This document shows positions 19,957 through 31,935 of a DNA stretch of 64,000 nucleotides, in pieces. Source of the stretch: Fragilariopsis cylindrus CCMP1102. Lineage: Eukaryota > Bacillariophyta > Bacillariophyceae > Bacillariales > Bacillariaceae. Position 1 is the first letter of the stretch; every line of letters begins with the position of its first letter. The translations under genes and the position numbers were made by a program. The notes under the pieces are model-generated. The model saw only the letters and a program-made list of their open reading frames with translations, was not told where the DNA came from and did not search any database. Where the stretch lies: the NCBI GenBank assembly GCA_900095095.1, contig FMBT01000431.1, forward strand, positions 49,153-113,152. Direction: 5' to 3'.

Positions 19957-21901
19957 AACGATTGATCCATCTATTGCTCCACCTCTATTCCATACGATCG
20001 ATCAGCATCAACTCTTCAAGAATATCAAGCAGCAGCAGCAAAACCAGAATGGTTATGATAACGATAACGATAATGATACCATCGATGATAATGATGAAGC
20101 CGATACATCATCGCGACTAAAACAATATCAACAAAAGCCACAAAAGCCACAAACGCAGATGCAGATGCAGACACAGCAAATAAAGATAAAAGATGGTAAC
20201 AACAAAAACAAAAATAATGATATTAATAAGGATGATAATAATACTTGTCAAGCTCGTCGATTTCGTTTTACACGTTCTCCAAGTTCACGATCTTTTAATG
20301 GATCATTTAATGCTGGTGGTCCGATGACCGAGAGTGGACGTCGTGCATTAAAAGCAAAGTTAGTAATGTTAACAACAACAAACAGTACCAACTGCAGTAG
20401 AATCAGGGAAGAAGACGACGAAGATGACGAAGATGCCACCGACAATAACAACACCATCGACATTGACGATTATTACAGTACCAGTCTTAGATCATTATAT
20501 TTTTCATTATCATCATCTTGTTCAAAAATACCTATTGGTAAACAACAGCAACAACGAATACAAAAACAAAAACAAATAGTACTGCCACTGGAAATAGTGC
20601 CACTTGATGCTGTTATTGGTCGTCGTCCATCCGTTTTTGATAAGAACCATGCAATCGATAAAAGTATTACTACTATTAATATCAATAATGATAATGATAA
20701 TGATAATACAAAAGCAGCAGGAGAAACAACAGCAGCAGCAGCAGCAGCTGTTGCAGGTATACCTAGTAGTAGTAATACTGCTATCAGCGAGAAGAACAAT
20801 AAGACCTCGTCACCGAGCACAGCAAAATCGATATCCAACATCAACAACAACAACAACAACAAGAAACCTTTGGCTTTACCATCGAATAAGATTATGATGA
20901 CTTCTGAATCCATGCATCCTCAAGTTGGATCTTTAGCCGGATCAGAAGATTCAGATTATGATGAGTCCTACATTGAGGAATCAATTTATGGCGATGATGA
21001 TGATGATAATGATGATGATGAACTATCGTGTTTCTCACTTGAATTTGTGGATGAACAATTGTATCAAACAAAAAATAGTAATAGTAATACTAGTAGGAAA
21101 GTTGTGGTACGGTTTGATGAATATGATGAAACACAAATGACATTGCATATAAATGATTTTTCTCCACAGGAGATACAAAATGTGTGGTACAAACGTGAAG
21201 ATTATGATGATATGATACGTCTTTCACGAATCGTGGCATTAAAAGATGAACATCGTCGACGACATCAGCACCATCGACAACACCATCAGCATCAGCAATC
21301 CGAATTAGAAACACGTGGTTTAGAATCATGGTCCATAGTAGGAATGAAACGTGCCCATACTAAAAAAGAAAAAGCATTCGGTGCTGTTTGGGAAGAACAG
21401 AATCGACAATGGGATGATAATTATACCAAGTTTGATTTTGATAAAATACGTATTGTCTATTGTACTGTATCTCACTCATCACAAAAGGAAGCAAATGAAC
21501 GTGGTATATCTGATGAAAATATTGCGATGAAATTGCGTCAATTAGATGAATTATATACATCAACTCAGGTAAAAGAAAAACGACGACGATCTATCAGTAT
21601 TATTACTGGTAATCATCAGGCTGATGATTGTTGTAGATTTTCATCGTTATCGGCGGTTATCGCAACAACTGATCATCAATTATTATTAGAATCTATAGAA
21701 AATATCAATGTAGAAGAATTGTCACGGTCATCGTCAATTAGAAAACTACGTACTAGAGGACGAGAGAAACGTTTGGCACAACAGCATCAAGATCATCATC
21801 AAGATCATCATCAAGATCGTCATCAAGATCATCATCAAGATCATCATCAATGGGGATACGCATCATGGGAATCCGGTTTAGTATTAGGGGGTAAGGTCTA
21901 A
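19913..21901 (+). CDS. Hypothetical protein with WY/RGLE domain and C-terminal SWESG signature
   Basis: 662 residues from ATG 19913. The first 390 are low complexity (poly-Thr, Gln, Asn, Asp). A structured domain at about 395-550 reads VVVRFDEYDE, LHINDFSPQEIQNVWYKRED, TRGLESW and AVWEEQNRQWDD, then KIRIVYCTVSHSSQKEANERG. The same blocks, in the same order, occur in the gene at 47134. Both proteins also end with a separate short motif (here ASWESGLVLGGKV; there PSWEAGISSGKY). A tandem His/Gln/Asp repeat (HHQD units) lies near 620-645. I believe the family is widespread in diatoms, but no function is known to me. Unlike its paralogue, this gene has no intron. Confidence 0.75.
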
Positions 21902-22244
21902 ATACAATATAACAGAACAAAAATTATATAACACAGCAATAGATTACTTTTTAGTCCAATATTATTTGTATGTAGGTATACGGTATCATGCAACAATAAT
22001 TTGAGTCTGTATGATTATTACCCGCCGTATGTGAACACAACATGTTTCGATTCAGTGCATAGTAGCTACAGAGTGAAATATCGGTTGTGATGCTGCTGCT
22101 GCTGCTGCTGCTGCTGCTGACACTAGATAACTGCAAAATGATATGATAGACGATGACGGGAAGACGCCGGGCCTGTTCTTATTATTTAATCTTTACTGTA
22201 ACGTTAGTAGTTGATGTTTCAATTCGATTTAAATTTATTTTTTA
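21902..22244. other. Spacer between convergent genes with (TGC)n
   Basis: Contains a perfect trinucleotide run at about 22090-22118. No gene seen. Confidence 0.5.
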
Positions 22245-23282
22245 CTACAATCCCATACAATTCATTCCCACCTGTAGATCTAAAAGTTCTCGTTGTGTCT
22301 TCTTTTCTTCCCTGTGCAATTCTAAACCAAGTCTACTACTAGTATTGGTTGTGTTGTTATTATTGTGATTATATTTTTGATTTTGTCGTTCCCGGTTCCA
22401 TTCAATAGTCGCATCAGTAATATCATCATCACGAAATCGAACCACTCTACTAGTTTTTTTTCGTCGTTGGAACGTTGTAGCTTTGGAGGATAGTAGCGAG
22501 TTTCTCGATGATGAGGCGTTGTTGTTGTTCGTTGTTGTCACAATCAATATTGAGCTCGCTGATGAGGAACTATTCTTTTTCGAAATACTACCATGATTGT
22601 CTTGAAGTTGTTGTTGTTGCTTATTAATTCCACCACAACATCCTACTAAAGTATTTTCAAGACGTAAACGACGACGACGAAATTTCAGGAGTGATGCCAC
22701 CTTCATATGTTTCTCATTAACAGTTTTTCTTTTAATTCGTTTCAATTTTTTTAATTGTTGTTGATGATGTTTTTTCATAAAATTAGTAGTATGACTGTTA
22801 TTATCAGAACGTCGACGTGTTTCCCAATCATCCCACCAACCTGGATGATGAAATGATGAAAGTAAACCGGAATCTACTACGACTGTCGCTGTCGCTACTG
22901 CTGCTGCTGCATTCGTTCCTATATTATTGTCAACCATATCCATCGTACTATTAGTAGTAGCAGCGCTGTTGATGTTGCTGTTGCTATTATTGGCACTAGT
23001 AGTAGTAGTAGTCATATTGATAAGTTTGTTAGAGTATAGCCCTGGAGATGACAAGGCAAGCGTTGTGCAGGCAGTAGCAAGTGTGCTGATCTCGGTATTA
23101 TTGCAACGTCTGATATCTTGTGATAAAGAAATATTCAAAGATGATTCTACCAGTTCCGATAGACGACAATCATCATCGTGGTTATTACTACTATCGCATT
23201 GTTGCTCCTCCTTTCCTTGCAGTTTCTGTTGCTGTTGTAGTTGACCGTGATGATCATATACACCAATCATCATTGTGGACAT
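22245..23282 (-). CDS. Low-complexity basic hypothetical protein
   Basis: 345 residues from ATG 23282. Features: a Trp-rich SFHHPGWWDDWETRRR element (about 140-155), a basic central region (QLKKLKRIKRKTVNEKH, KFRRRRLRLENT) typical of a nuclear signal, and a C-terminal block SRVVRFRDDDITDATIEW followed by RLGLELHREEKKTQREL. The VRF...D and GLE elements loosely recall the VVVRFDEYDE and RGLE blocks of the convergent neighbour at 19913, so it might be a degenerate relative; this is weak. Function unknown. Confidence 0.55.
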   Translation of the reverse strand: MSTMMIGVYDHHGQLQQQQKLQGKEEQQCDSSNNHDDDCRLSELVESSLNISLSQDIRRCNNTEISTLATACTTLALSSPGLYSNKLINMTTTTTSANNSNSNINSAATTNSTMDMVDNNIGTNAAAAVATATVVVDSGLLSSFHHPGWWDDWETRRRSDNNSHTTNFMKKHHQQQLKKLKRIKRKTVNEKHMKVASLLKFRRRRLRLENTLVGCCGGINKQQQQLQDNHGSISKKNSSSSASSILIVTTTNNNNASSSRNSLLSSKATTFQRRKKTSRVVRFRDDDITDATIEWNRERQNQKYNHNNNNTTNTSSRLGLELHREEKKTQRELLDLQVGMNCMGL

Positions 23283-24004
23283 TATTATCGTATTTTCTTT
23301 ATTTCGTTACTTTTTTTCGACTGTATTTTATTATTTCGTTGGTAGTACAAACTTTATAATACTCGAAGTAATACTGTGTGATGTATCTATCCTATCCTCG
23401 AATGAATGAATTGAATGGAATTAAATTGATTCGAAATGCAATCTTCACCGTGTCGTCTACGTTCTACTATTTGCTTTTAACTGGTTCTGTACTAAAGAGA
23501 CACCCAACGGTAGTATTATTTATTTGTCTATGGCAGTGATTACTGTTGATATGATGTTCTAAATAAAACTATTCACTCACTATTCCTGCCTTGTTCAACC
23601 TGCCGTTTGTTGGCTGTTGTTGTTATTAAGTCTCATTATTGTGCGCGCCATCGTGACGAGTTGTACGATCATATAAGATTTGACTACGTCTCCCCACAAC
23701 GACTTAAAAAACGGCATAAAAGAAAAACTTTGTTTCGGCGATATTTTTTCAAAACAAGAAATCGAATCAGACTAGTCGAGTGAGTCGTAGATGCTATTGA
23801 GCTTGGCTGAATTCAGGAAGATACTATTTTTAATTTTTATAAAATAATTCTCGAAAAATTGCTAGACCATGCAGACAAGAAATGCAGATAACAAAACTGT
23901 TACATTGTAGGCGCAATTCCATACTAGTAGTACAATCTGAAATCGTACATCAAGCAAGTACTGTAGTATCGTTGAACAAGGTATAATAGTAAAACAAAGA
24001 TACA
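23283..24004. other. Divergent intergenic region
   Basis: Promoter region between the gene at 22245 (-) and the peroxiredoxin (+). One GTACTGTA site at 23958. No gene seen. Confidence 0.5.
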
Positions 24005-25360
24005 ATGAACGCCCTCAGTTCGTCTATTGCAACTAAGATTGCCCTTACTATCCTACTATTATGTTGCTGTTGTTATTACTCGTCCGTTCAGGCGTTTAGC
24101 AACAACAACAACATGCTACTATCAAGAAATAATGCCGTAGTAGTAGGTCGCTACAAAAGCAGTGAAGTACCACGTTTTTTATTTGGTAAGACGGCCGATG
24201 TAGATGCAACAGCAACACCGACGACGACGAAGGATAATAAAAATAAAAAGGGTTTTCTTGGACGATTCCGAAAGAAAAAGAATGTTATTCAGAATGAAAT
24301 TCAAATTGGTGGTACACTCCCTGATATTGATGTTGGTGTAATCGGTATGACAGGAGGCGACAACGACAATAACGTCGTTAGTATTAGAGAACTCTTTGGA
24401 GGAGGAGAAGGAGACGAAGGAGGAGGAGAAGAAGAAACAACAAAATCAGAAACAATCCAAATTTTAGTTGGTATGCCTGGTGCATTTACACCATCATGTA
24501 CTAATGTACATTTGCCAGGATTTAAAAATTCGTTATCAAAATTGCAACATTTAGGTGTAGATACAATTGCTATCGTAACAACAAATGATCGATTCGTGAA
24601 TGAGGCTTGGGGAAACGATCTTGGTATTATTAGTACTGGTGAAAAAGATGATGATATTGATAATGATGATGATGATGATACATCGTCAACTACAACAGAT
24701 GATGGTTCTGATAACGGCGTAGAAGAAAAATCTATTATCATGTTGAGTGATGGAGATGCAGAATTAGTTCGTGCCATTGGACTTGCAGAAGACATGGGTA
24801 CGTTTCTGCAGTTTGCACACTTTATATTTTTTATTTTTTTTTGTGTTGGGAACACTTCTTCAGTAAATCTCATACTTCTTTCGGTATTTTATCTCTTCGT
24901 CATGATTGATTTGCGTCCCCAATATAATGTTTCTCATTTCTTCTGCTTCCCCCTTTATATTACTATAATAGGATTTGGAGTTGGCATTCGATCAAAACGA
25001 TTCGCTTTAATATTACATGATGGTATCGTTACAACTGTATTAACTGATGATGGTATGGATGAATGTGAAAACACTACTGCTGATAAGTTGGTGGAAATTT
25101 TAACTCCCGAAGGTCAAGAAAGAAAAGGCATTGATAATGATAGTAACAGTTTTGATTTTTCATCATTATCGGAGGAACAACAACAGCAAATTCTTACAGT
25201 GGGAGGAGGACTTGTACTGGCTATCGCTCTTTTCAGTATGGTTACTGGGAACGATGTTGCCGGTAGTAGTAGTAGTATTGCATCGTCCGCTGCGGCTACC
25301 GCTATTGATTCGAGTAGTGGTCCCAGTCTACTCCAATTATATGGATCTACTAAATTCTAA
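24005..25360 (+). CDS. Prx5-type peroxiredoxin, plastid-type presequence, C-terminal membrane anchor
   Basis: Exon 1 is 24005-24797, the intron 24798-24971 (GTACG...ATAG, 174 nt) and exon 2 24972-25360; spliced length 393. The leader has a signal peptide and VQAFSN at the cleavage point. The peroxidatic motif GAFTPSCT places the catalytic Cys at about 165. FGVGIRSKRFALILHDGIV after the splice is the typical Prx5/type II C-terminal strand. The second Cys of plant type II enzymes, about 25 residues on, is replaced (DTIAIVTTND), so this looks like a 1-Cys enzyme. After the domain, LTVGGGLVLAIALFSMVTG forms a transmembrane helix, unusual for the family. The intron is a multiple of three with no stop. 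Role: thiol-dependent peroxide reduction, probably at a plastid membrane. Confidence 0.82.
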   Translation: MNALSSSIATKIALTILLLCCCCYYSSVQAFSNNNNMLLSRNNAVVVGRYKSSEVPRFLFGKTADVDATATPTTTKDNKNKKGFLGRFRKKKNVIQNEIQIGGTLPDIDVGVIGMTGGDNDNNVVSIRELFGGGEGDEGGGEEETTKSETIQILVGMPGAFTPSCTNVHLPGFKNSLSKLQHLGVDTIAIVTTNDRFVNEAWGNDLGIISTGEKDDDIDNDDDDDTSSTTTDDGSDNGVEEKSIIMLSDGDAELVRAIGLAEDMGTFLQFAHFIFFIFFCVGNTSSVNLILLSVFYLFVMIDLRPQYNVSHFFCFPLYITIIGFGVGIRSKRFALILHDGIVTTVLTDDGMDECENTTADKLVEILTPEGQERKGIDNDSNSFDFSSLSEEQQQQILTVGGGLVLAIALFSMVTGNDVAGSSSSIASSAAATAIDSSSGPSLLQLYGSTKF

Positions 25361-25895
25361 ATAATACATTATAATAAGTAATTATAGTGTGCACAGAATG
25401 AGAAGATGCTAGTAGCTAGTAACAGGATGTATGAAGTTCAGTTATAAATTTTTTTGTTGGAAGGTAATCTTTTGATTTGTTTATTTAAGTTAATTATGAT
25501 GTATGTTCATTATGGATGAAACATGTAAATTTCTATGTATTATGTACTTATTATTATTGTTAATTTGTTGTTATGTGAAAAGTAAGCGGGTGACTCACTC
25601 GACTCAACTCAGCTTCAACTGAATTCAATTCGAATATACTCGTTGTTTTCGTTTGAGTTGAGGAGTTACAAAATAAATCTATCTAAGGGATTGGTGGTGT
25701 GGTCTAAAGGAATGTTGCGTTGCGTTGCGTTGCGTTACGTTGTAGTGTAGTGTAGTGCGAATGATGTATGGAATATAATGCGTTGTGAGGATGTGTGATC
25801 ATGAATGATGATGGTGGTTGGTGTGAGAAGAGAAAATGAGAAAAGTGTTTCACCTTTTCTTCTTTCCCTCTACTTTTCTGTTTTTAGTCTTGTCT
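25361..25895. other. Spacer between convergent genes
   Basis: Contains a (GCGTT)n/(GTAGT)n run near 25710-25756. No gene seen. Confidence 0.5.
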
Positions 25896-28468
25896 CTATT
25901 GACGACCGCCCCCCAATCTCGCAGAACCACCAACACTACCATTTCCCATCCTAGGAGTCCTATTGCTATTTCTACCGGAATATCTACTACTAGTACTATC
26001 GGTGCTCTTACACCTGGATCCATTACACATGCCACTGCAACATGTTTCACCCGAAACACAAAAGTGCCCAACAGCTGATAAGGCACATGTCCGGAGTCCT
26101 CCATCGGCTGCTGCCACAAGTTCCAGAGACTGTGCATCTTCGATAACAATTTCTGGTTGTGAACTAATCGCAATAGGTTCGATTACAAACGTATGTGATT
26201 CACTCTCTCCGATGAAGTTCAGAGATGTGCTTTCATAGATTATTTTGTCTTTCGATCCACTACTGTTGTATAGACTATCCCTGTCTTGATAGGATATTTT
26301 GTACGATTGGAATGCACGTAAGTCATCAGTACCACGACGGTCTTTAATTGTGAACATATATTCTCCAGGTGGTAAGTTGACTTGTTCTGTTATTTCATTC
26401 CCGTATCGATATTCATTCGGACCTTTGGAGGCAAACACAGTGACACCATCCGCCGAGGTAACTTTCCAGGATGCATCTTCATGGTAGTCATCAAACTTAA
26501 TGTATATAAAAAGAGGAACAGTAGGACCACCAGATCCAATACGATCCAGTGCTTGTCCTTGTTTAAAAGAAGAATACTGAGATGCGAATATGGATTGATA
26601 TTCACTGGATAGAGGAACATGGAAATTTTCTTCACGGGAGGTAGTAAATTGTCCATTTCCTTCCACCAGAACAAGTTCATCACCTCGATCGACTAAGACG
26701 AGTTCATACAGTACAGCATCCGGATTACCAAAGATCCCATCATCGGCTGCATCAGTAATTTCAAATCGTAAATCAGACCCGGCAGGAAGTGTCACAGTTT
26801 GGAACATATGATCACCAATAATGGTACCATAGGGTGCCTCTGCGTAAATAGTACTAGTATCGAGTTGATCAGTAATCTTCCAACTAAGTTCATGCCCATA
26901 TGGGTCCGAATAAATACGAATAGAGATGGAGACACCATTTTGGACATCAATTCGTGTTTGGACAGTATTATTGTTGTTGTTGCTCGTCGTGACGACGGTG
27001 GTACCACATAAGTATGCAGGTGGATCCACAGACACAGCACAGGTGACGTCTCGAATAAAGTCCACCGAAGCACTCGTTCTGGACCCCACCATAGGGAATT
27101 GTGAACTAGCACAATTGACCGCCCATGAGACGACACCTACTTGTACGTCTTCTTCTGGAGTGGTTCCGAGTACGATGTAAGGGCCTGTCAAATGATGAGA
27201 AAGAAGAAGCGATGTACAGGAGATGCAAAACATTGTTATGTTAGTACACATATATATTTTAAACTGTATTAGTAATACTGTGTAGTATTACAAATACAAA
27301 AGAAATAAATACAAAAGAATCAAAAGAAACAAAAACAACAGAAACAAAACAAAGCAACAAACAACAGAAAACTTACCACCCGAATCACCATAACATTGTC
27401 CACGATTGCCATAAATACCGGTACCTTGTGTACAAATCATATGGGGTAATAATTCAAATTTATAATCTAAATTATATCCTTCCGAATCAATACATTGTTC
27501 ATAGGGTAAATAATTTAAATGTACTTGTTGTAACGTATCGGGTTTCGGTGTGAGACCACGCACATCGGTATTGCCCATCCCAATGACCGTAATTTCATTC
27601 GCACCCTCTTTTTCCTTGATAGGAATCGAGGGATTCATATTAATTTTCATTAGTTGATCCGATGATACATTCGTGGCTGGTCTGGATAATTTCATTAACA
27701 TAATATCATAGGTTCGTTTAATATGATCATGATCGGGATGAATAAAACCAGAATTATCCAATTTAGCTTTCCCAGAGGTTTCTATAGTGGATGTAATAGC
27801 TATATCTGATCCTGATAAATCAGTATGTGGATTCATAATTTCAATCCTTTCATGTCCATCATCAATTAGGTTAGTATATTTACCAACTAATGCATATTTT
27901 AAATTGGAACTGTTGGAATGGTAAAGTTAAGTTGTTGAGTTTAAGAAAAAAGTAAAAGAAATGAATGAATGAATGAGTTAGAGAGTGTGTGTGTGTGTGT
28001 GTGTGTGTTAATCCCCAACGAAAGAAAGAGAATAAAGAAAAGGAATGAATGAATGAATCAAATCAAAATCCAGATTCAAATTCAAAACAACAACAATAAC
28101 GCAACGTGATAACGTAAATATAATGTAAATAACGTAACGTACTTTTTACAATGAGCTGCTGTTAATACTATATCAGGTGCAATTAATGTACCACCACATT
28201 GTATTTCATTATTCGCATCTAATAATGCCACATAATATGGAAATCGTTCTTTTGATGATACTTGATATCCACCAATAATTAAATTCCGTTCTTCTTGTTC
28301 TTGTGATGATTGTGATGATGACGATGATCGTAATTGTTGATGTTGATCTGCCGTAGTAGTAGTCGCAGCAACAACAACAGAAAGGAATACTATTCCCAAC
28401 AACCAACAACAATTCAATGTAGGTATAATTATTCTACTCATTATTATTATTATTGATTTTGTTTTCAA
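25896..28468 (-). CDS. Secreted S1-family serine protease with beta-sandwich repeats and six-cysteine module, three exons
   Basis: Exons are 28468-28143, 27909-27377 and 27184-25896, with introns 28142-27910 (233 nt) and 27376-27185 (192 nt), both GT-AG; 715 residues. A signal peptide leads to ERNL-IIGG. Triad: His106 (TAAHC), Asp177 (YDIMLMKL) and Ser285 (GDSGGP, split by intron 2). Position 279, six before the Ser, is Gly rather than Asp, so specificity is not trypsin-like. The activation bond is also atypical (Leu before IIGG). Beyond the protease are two similar beta-sandwich-like segments (LSWKITD...LRFEITDAADDGIFG and ASWKVTS...YMFTIKDRRGTDD). Six cysteines follow (653, 662, 668, 669, 673, 678; C-x8-C-x5-CC-x3-C-x4-C), then a Gly/Arg tail. 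The end matches the protease at 11277. Confidence 0.86.
27984..28008. repeat. (GT)n microsatellite in protease intron 1
   Basis: About twelve GT units within the first intron of the S1 protease gene, followed by further GAAT repeats. Confidence 0.9.
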
Positions 28469-29396
28469 TTTTGATTTCTTTTTTGAGAGACTAAAGTTAA
28501 ATACTGTATTATTATTTACGATCGTTTTAAATTTCCTCGGCGAGGTGTTTTACTACTGCGGAAGAAGCGAGAAAAGACTTCTACTTCTTCGGGTACTGTA
28601 TGACCTATTTGAATTGTTATTGTTGTATGTTGCGTTGAGGATGAGATGAGATCCTTCTGTTTCAATGTATCTCACTAGTAGTAGTAGTAACTTACTAGAT
28701 TTATTTGGATTTGAATAGAGTGTATTGTAATAGCGTTTTGTTTCTACCTATTTATTAACATTGGCTACTTGTGGCGAGTCAGTCACTGGTGTCCCTGAGA
28801 GCGAGAGTGTATGTGACGATTAGCGTAGTACTTGAGGAAGTACACAAAACAAATTTGTATGTGTGTATGTAATTAGGTTATGTTTGAAATACCGTAATCT
28901 ATCCGATTCTCGCTTCGCCTTTACTCGTGGTTGTTGGTGAGTTGCAAGTTTCGGAGAAGTGCGAGGAACGTTGTTGCTGTTAAAACTTTTTTAAAGTTCT
29001 TGTCGTTGTTAGAGTACGGTAAGAATACACGGTATTTTCCCGTTATTTTTCATAGTTACGGAGTAGTAGTGCCACGACTTCTTTTTATTATTTTTTAACA
29101 ACGCACTAACTGACTGACTCGGTAGAATAAGCGCGGTTTTCTTGAAAAAAATAGTCGTTGTTCGCTAATTAATTTTATGATTTAAAATGGCGCGTGCATA
29201 TATCAATATTATACTCGTTTATTTGGGGTCAAAGAGAGCTGGCATGTCAACTTAGGTGAACTTCCGCCTAATTCGTGCATAGCTAGGTAAGGTGTATGTA
29301 AATATTAGTATTTATGGTACTATGCTTCGTCTACTAAGAAATGGCTCGTAGTCTGTTTAAGTGAAGGAATCGAAAGAACAATGAGATGTTACAAAA

Positions 29397-29438
29397 TTAT
29401 GTCAATCAAGACAAAATTTGTCTTGATTAGTGACATAA
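29397..29438. repeat. Long imperfect palindrome
   Basis: TTATGTCAATCAAGACAAA faces its complement across one or two bases, with a 3-base bulge (CTA) in the right arm. It could fold as a stem of about 19 bp. Confidence 0.85.
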
Positions 29439-29767
29439 ATAATGTAGGAACAATAATAACCAATTGTCATGTTAGCGCGTGAACCGCTGTTACATACACA
29501 ACATCTTGTTATGTTTTTTTACTGTTCGCTTTTTTTCTTTGCTAAGACCCCCTCTCTCTGTTGTGCAGAAGAGTATCAATCATACCTATTAAACATAGTA
29601 TTATATTATAATAATAATATGCTGAACAATAATAAATAATACAGTACATCATCAGGTGTTCGGTAGTTATAGTACAATTGGATAGGGGGGTGGGTGACGT
29701 ACTGTGGATGATTTGGTTTCCAGATATCCTCTATCTCTTTACATACCTGTTTGCCAATGCTAAACGT

Positions 29768-29769
<2 letters not shown>

Positions 29770-29802
<33 letters not shown>

Positions 29803-29813
29803 TGTGTGTGTGT
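29770..29813. repeat. (GT)n microsatellite
   Basis: A nearly perfect dinucleotide run with one TTT interruption. Confidence 0.95.
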
Positions 29814-30498
29814 GGAATAATTTTCCAGATTTAATATGATGTGAAACGGGTAGGTGAGTATGCATCAGTTGTTTTCCACATGACAGGACATCATCATATG
29901 ATGACGTTAACCTCTGCTTGGTAACTACAAAAGTTTTTGACAGATTTAGATTTGTAGCAGCAGCAGCAGCAGCAGCAGTAGTAATGATTGAAAAGGAGTA
30001 CCAGTGGTTGACATCATTCAAATGCCCAAAACCTACCCCATTTCATGGATCTAATGAGTTTTGGGAGATTGTCTGGAATTCCTGTGTGTGGAGGTGGAGG
30101 TGGAGGTGTACCGTCAACTCTTCTCAACACAATTGAATAGGCTATTGTTGACTATTAATACAATGACACAATTATTGCACATTATATATTATTACTATGC
30201 ACATTTATCTCCTCTTCTCCTAGCTAAAAACCATATATATTTATAGGTAGGGCATATTCTGCCTGATCTATGTCCTTACTGTTCATCTTAGATCTTGCTT
30301 CCCCTATCTATCTTTCTGCAGGCAAAAATTGCTCTATGATGTGTTGTTGGTGTACATTGCTTTAATGCAGCGGGTTGTCAATGGCACAGCTGTTTTGTGA
30401 CATTCATAATAAAAGCCCTTCAGTAGCAAATGCAACAACATATGGTGTTGTCACAACACTCTTGCCCACTTGCAAATACATGTAATGATATAAATATG

Positions 30499-31430
30499 TC
30501 ATCATCACCAGAAGAAGGAGAAGAAGATATTATCCATACAAATACAGTGGAAAGAATTCCTTCACACCCCTCTCTTCTCATTTTACAACAGAAAAAAAGA
30601 TGACAACGACAGTAAAGAAGTGCCTCAACTTTGTTTTTGGAAAATCTTACTTGTGAAGGATTTTATGGTTCTTCGGCACACATTTGGTCAGCTTCATCTT
30701 CATCATCGCTATATTTATATAATTATTATCATCATCTAAAAGTAGCATTAATTAACACTGTTATCAACTATTCCAAAATACTTTGTTATTATTCCTCAAA
30801 GATGATGATTCTTCTGATTCTGATTCATCTTTGATGATGAAACACACCAAAAGCGCAAAAAGATTTACTGATGATGGTAGGTTGCAATCATTGGATGTGA
30901 TTGAACTCACATTGGAATTGGATGCTTCACCTTTGTCAGAAATGATGATAACACCAATGCTATTTTTTGTTCATCCATCAGGATATTATTGTACACCAAA
31001 TATGACTAAACAATGGAGGATGGATTGATTACAAAAAGATTTGATTGGTGCTCAATGGCAAATACAAATGTGCTGCTACTGTCAGATTCAAAATTGAAAT
31101 AATATTAGTGTCAAAGGCGGCATCAATACCATCATCAACTTGCATAAAATTTCAAAGGAAGTAAGGATTTATTGGCGAGAAGGAGGACAGAACGAACAGG
31201 TTTTTCAGATGTATTATATCGATCCTGAGATCCTGAGGAACAATTCAGAACCATCACATCTGGCACAGTACCGTAGTGATCTAATGCAATTGAATTATAT
31301 AAGTAGCTACTTATACGGATCAGTAATCCTAATAAAATTGCAGGTTGAAATATTTTCAGTTCATTGTTTTGTTCCATTCTTTCTGATGAATTATGTTCAC
31401 TCTTTTTATTGTATATCTAGATAAGTGTAT
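30499..31430 (+). pseudogene. Degenerate protein-coding remnant
   Basis: Short open stretches with protein-like composition follow each other in changing frames, broken by stops. Examples are an ATG-led MSSSPEEGEEDIIHTNTVER (30499), RLQSLDVIELTLELDASPLS (about 30880-30940) and NGKYKCAATVRFKIEIILVS (about 31053-31110). No family recognised. It fits a decayed gene or transposon remnant. An intact gene with many small introns is less likely, because clear GT-AG pairs are not evident. Confidence 0.3.
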
Positions 31431-31935
31431 GTTGTGCCCTAATCAACTTTTGCCTCATTCTAGCTAGAGAATAGAAAATAGCAGGATATAAGCTAGCTTG
31501 GTTGCTATGTACTGCAAATCTAGAAGCTACTGGAAATGTTGTAAGATTAGAATACATCAATATCAATCAATCAATCAATCCATTTAAAATCAATAAATCA
31601 AAAACACAACAATCCATCATGTTTTCCCGCGCGCCCCTCGCATAAAACAAAAAAAAGATATAGAAATTAGATCTCCTAACCGGTATTAGACAGACAACTC
31701 AAACTCTTTAGACTCTTAGACTCGATATATACAGTAGAGTCAGGAAAAGTTAAAGATTCGATTCGAATCATCTATTCGGCGGTGCTGTTCGCATCGCTCT
31801 AACCGGTATTAGACTCAGTAACAATAGAGAGAACTTTTTGTTGACACTTATCTCGAACTTCCTCACTTCCTCGCTTGATTTCATTCTTGATCACAGAAAC
31901 AATTGAATACGATATAGCAAGAGAAAACAACAACG

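Larger units (their letters stand above)
28469..30498. other. Gene-free region with microsatellites and a palindrome
   Basis: Contains GTACTGTA/TACAGTAC sites (28593, 29640), the palindrome at 29397-29438, a (GT)n tract at about 29770-29813 and a (GCA)n run near 29957. No credible ORF. Confidence 0.5.
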
